This document shows positions 61,566 to 64,000 of a stretch of DNA of 64,000 bases, in pieces. Position numbers and translations under genes: made by a program. Source of the DNA: Sinorhizobium americanum (GTDB lineage Bacteria; Pseudomonadota; Alphaproteobacteria; Rhizobiales; Rhizobiaceae). Below the pieces are notes generated by a model. That model was not told the origin of the DNA. It ran no database searches and saw nothing but the letters and a program-made list of their open reading frames with translations. The stretch spans positions 44,382-108,381 of the forward strand of contig NZ_LNQC01000074.1 in assembly GCF_001651855.1 (NCBI RefSeq). Direction: 5' to 3'. Positions within the stretch are counted from its first letter, which is position 1. Every line of letters begins with the position of its first letter.

Positions 61566-63923
61566 TCACGCCGCCCGGCGCCAGGCGAAGGTCTTGCCGC
61601 CGTCGGCGGTGGAGATCAGGCCGATGCGGTAGAGCGAGGTGAGCACGCTCGCAACCGCAGGCCGTACCTTCTGGCCCTGCTTGAAACGGGCGGCAATGTC
61701 TGCGGCGTTGAGCGCGCCGGCGGACTCGACCAGCACGTTGAGCACGAAGGCCGTCTGCTCGGCGTCGCCCACAGGAAACGCCGGCTTGGCGCCGGGCTTT
61801 GCCGGTTCCGCCGCGCCGCCGAGATCGGCTTCGAGCTGCCTGGCCTTCTCCTTTTCCGAACCGAAGCGCGGGATCTGGTAGTCGGGCCTGAGCCACCGGA
61901 CGAGGCCACGCTTTTCCTCCTTCGCCCGCTCCTTGTTGAGCGCGACGAGGCGGGCAAGAACCTCCTCCTCCGGCAGGTCGATCGGCCAGCCATAGGCGTC
62001 GGCGACGGCGGCATCGAGCCTTTCGTGCAGTTCCTTCAGGATCAGCACCAGCCCGTCATCGAAAATGCGGCGTTCCCTGGCGTCGAGGTCATCCGGCTTC
62101 GTGCCCGCCTTCAGCCGCTCCAGGACATTGTAGAGTCCGGTCAGCGTCAGATGCGGATGCGCCTTGAGCACGCGCTTGCGATGGGCGTCGAGTTCCTCGG
62201 CGATGGCGCCGATTGCGGCTTTCTGCTCGTCGGTGGTGGCAGGGAACGGGAAGGGATCGAAGCAGCGGGATTTGGAATAGCGAGGGTCGTTGCCCATGCC
62301 CAGCCAACCACCTGCCCTTAACGCCCACGACGTGTGACAGCGAGAGGACAGAACACCGAGGAGGAAACCGTCATCGATGCCAATCGCCACCAGCATGTTG
62401 TCCGGCAAGATCGAGCCGTCGAGAAACTGGAAAACGCGGTGCTTGGCGGTTTCCACGGTGGCAATGTAGCGTGGCAAACTCACGAGTGCGGCACGGAGTT
62501 CCTGCCGCGGCTTTCCAAAAATCCACCACGACTTTGCATAACTTTCAGCATCCTTGGTCGGTACTTTTGCGAATTGATCCTCCCGGGCCTTCCTCACGGT
62601 CATGGAGAGGTGCTGATAAACTTCGGGAAATCTAGCGCGCACTTCATCCGCATCGAGGCCAAACAGGTCGATCACCATCACGCCGCGCGGTCGGTCCATC
62701 AGATCACGCCCGTTTCTGTAAACGCGAATGTGCTGATCCAGCCCGGCGCGGCGGCCAAGACCCAAATGCTCGGCCTCCTCTGGCGAGACAATAAAACCAG
62801 AACCGTGCAGTGACATGCCACGTGAAGACAGTCCCTCGCTAGCCGTGAGCGGCGATGCCGCTCCCAAGTCCACCCCGACCGTCAAATCCGAATTGATTTT
62901 GCCGCCCTTCTCCTCAAACAGGATTACCGGACTGTCGGTCTCGACGCCCTCCTCCGCCGTCACCTCCATCAGCAGGCCGTCGTGCTTGCCCGCCTCGGCA
63001 ACCGTCATGGCGATGCGCACGGCGGCGCTGTCCCTGGTCACCTTCGTCCAGGGGTGATCGGGAACGGCCATCACCAGCGACAGCGGCTTCTTGGCGTTGA
63101 GATAGGGCTCGATCACCCGGCGCTGGAAGACCTGGCTGATGGAATTGGTGGTGACGAAGCCGAAGCGCTTCAAGCCGGAGCCCTTCCTGAGCAGGATCTC
63201 GGCCGACCGGTCCCACCAGTACATGACGAAGTCGGCGCTGTCGTTCATGTGCTTGTGCACCTTCCACAGCGCCTCTGCATAGGCCGAGCCCATGCGGGCG
63301 CGAATGTCCTTGCCGCCAATGAAAGGCGGATTGCCGACGATGTAATCCGCCTTCGGCCAATCCGGCCGGCGCGGGTTGGGGTAGACCTCAACACCGTCCT
63401 TCACCTGCGGCAGCGGGTAGCCGTCCCATTCCAGCACCGCATCCATGCACTGGATATTCTTGAAAGCGCGCAGGATCGGCTCCGAAGGGGCCGCGCCCTT
63501 GGTGCGGAAATGCCATTGCAGGTGGCCGATCCAGAGCACCAGCTCGGCAATCGCCGCCGCGCGTGGGTTCAGCTCCATGCCGAGGAACTGGTGCGGGTCG
63601 ACCGTGTGGCTTTCGAGGCCGGTCAGCGCCTCCTGGCCGCCGAGATCCGCCAGCGCCTCCAGCACCTCGCCCTCCAGCCGCTTCATCAGTTCCAGCGACA
63701 CGTAGAGGAAGTTGCCGGTGCCGCAGGCGGGATCGAGGACTCGCGTCTCGCAGAGCCTGTCGTGGAACGCCTGGACGGACTTGACCGCCGCGTCGTTCCG
63801 CCCCTCCGCCTTCTGCCGTTCCGCGGTCGAGAGCACCTGTCCCCACTCGGCACGCAACGGATCGACGATGGTGGCGATCACCAGCCGCTCGACATAGGCG
63901 CGCGGGGTGTAGTGCGCGCCTAG
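61566..63923 (-). pseudogene. MmeI-like DNA methyltransferase, 5' part cut by an insertion sequence
   Basis: C-terminal ~780 codons of a large class I DNA methyltransferase of the MmeI/type IIL kind. Motif I is DPACGTGNFLY (residues 50-60 from 63881), motif IV is NPPF (184-187, in IVGNPPFIGGKD), and target-recognition and C-terminal helical domains follow. In intact homologues the protein begins several hundred residues earlier with a nuclease domain; here the conserved LGAHYTPRAYVERLV is the last host sequence before the junction at CTAG (63920-63923). Beyond it lies the end of an insertion sequence. The N-terminal part may exist on the other side of the element, outside the window; it is not joined in frame. 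Confidence 0.6.
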
Positions 63924-64000
63924 GTCGTGTGGACAATTATCTGATCCATAGCACGATAGCTGCGATGGTGACGACGGCGAGATAGTTTCTGGCGGTTTTC
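63924..64000 (-). mobile_element. End of an IS5-type (IS427-like) insertion sequence
   Basis: On the minus strand the frame ends TARNYLAVVTIAAIVLWIR, stop at 63937-63939, which is the usual C-terminus of IS5-family transposases. Thirteen bases later comes the putative terminal inverted repeat, GTCGTGTGGACAATTATC read on the plus strand, abutting CTAG. The IS427 group inserts at (C/T)TA(A/G) sites, and CTAG fits. The rest of the element is outside the window. Confidence 0.7.

Noticed and set aside
1..64000. CRISPR arrays, tRNA or rRNA genes
   Set aside because: No regularly spaced direct repeats were seen, and no cloverleaf with a GGTTCGAATCC-type T-arm was found on either strand by eye.

Overview
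The window is a GC-rich chromosomal segment from an alphaproteobacterium of the Rhizobiaceae, almost certainly Sinorhizobium/Ensifer. The assignment rests on gene content and order: pepN-pleC-glnE, a two-component pair, degP1 and cycHJKL; feuQ-feuP-feuN; divJ and mucR next to a pha2-type K+/H+ antiporter operon; and gcd, sodB and an ilvE-type aminotransferase. I recall this arrangement from S. meliloti; it was not computed here. The species cannot be fixed from the sequence alone. No rRNA, tRNA or CRISPR array was seen.

Layout. 1-4.3 kb: the 3' end of pepN and the cell-cycle kinase gene pleC. 4.3-16 kb (minus strand): glnE, an OmpR-type regulator/kinase pair, the periplasmic protease DegP1, and the four cytochrome c maturation genes cycHJKL, which overlap by 4 bases at each junction. 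16-18.7 kb: the FeuNPQ osmosensory system. 19-30 kb: small and envelope genes, including a 46-codon gene with its own Shine-Dalgarno sequence and terminator, a bifunctional penicillin-binding protein, an SH3 protein with a very charged tail, a DUF2336 protein, and divJ. 30.6-32.3 kb: a DUF5330 protein, SufE and MucR. 32.7-38.7 kb: a complete seven-gene Mrp/Pha cation antiporter operon. 39-41.7 kb: a hemolysin III-type membrane protein, a DksA-type zinc finger and a universal stress protein, with a mosaic repeat in inverted copies. 42-61 kb: housekeeping and accessory metabolism, namely VOC enzymes, oligopeptidase B, a homocysteine S-methyltransferase family enzyme, SelO, membrane glucose dehydrogenase, a class A beta-lactamase, MerR, GNAT, c-type cytochromes, a LysE exporter with a WYL regulator, Fe/Mn superoxide dismutase, an aminotransferase and an alcohol dehydrogenase. 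61.3-64 kb: an accessory end with a long inverted repeat and an MmeI-like DNA methyltransferase gene that runs into an insertion sequence.

How the genes work together. PleC and DivJ, the opposing kinases of the DivK-CtrA cell-cycle circuit, lie about 24 kb apart, and TTAA-type motifs resembling CtrA sites occur upstream of both. FeuNPQ, DegP1, the penicillin-binding protein and the Pha antiporter form an envelope, osmotic and pH homeostasis group. MucR is a global regulator of surface polysaccharides and motility.

The most interesting signal is at 53.2-53.4 kb: an apparently leaderless 16-codon reading frame (MIKNAPICRAYFWLFR) starting at a predicted transcription start. It is followed by three mutually exclusive RNA pairings, one of them an intrinsic terminator, ahead of a GNAT acetyltransferase gene. 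The geometry is that of a ribosome-mediated attenuator like the rhizobial trpL system, but in front of an acetyltransferase.
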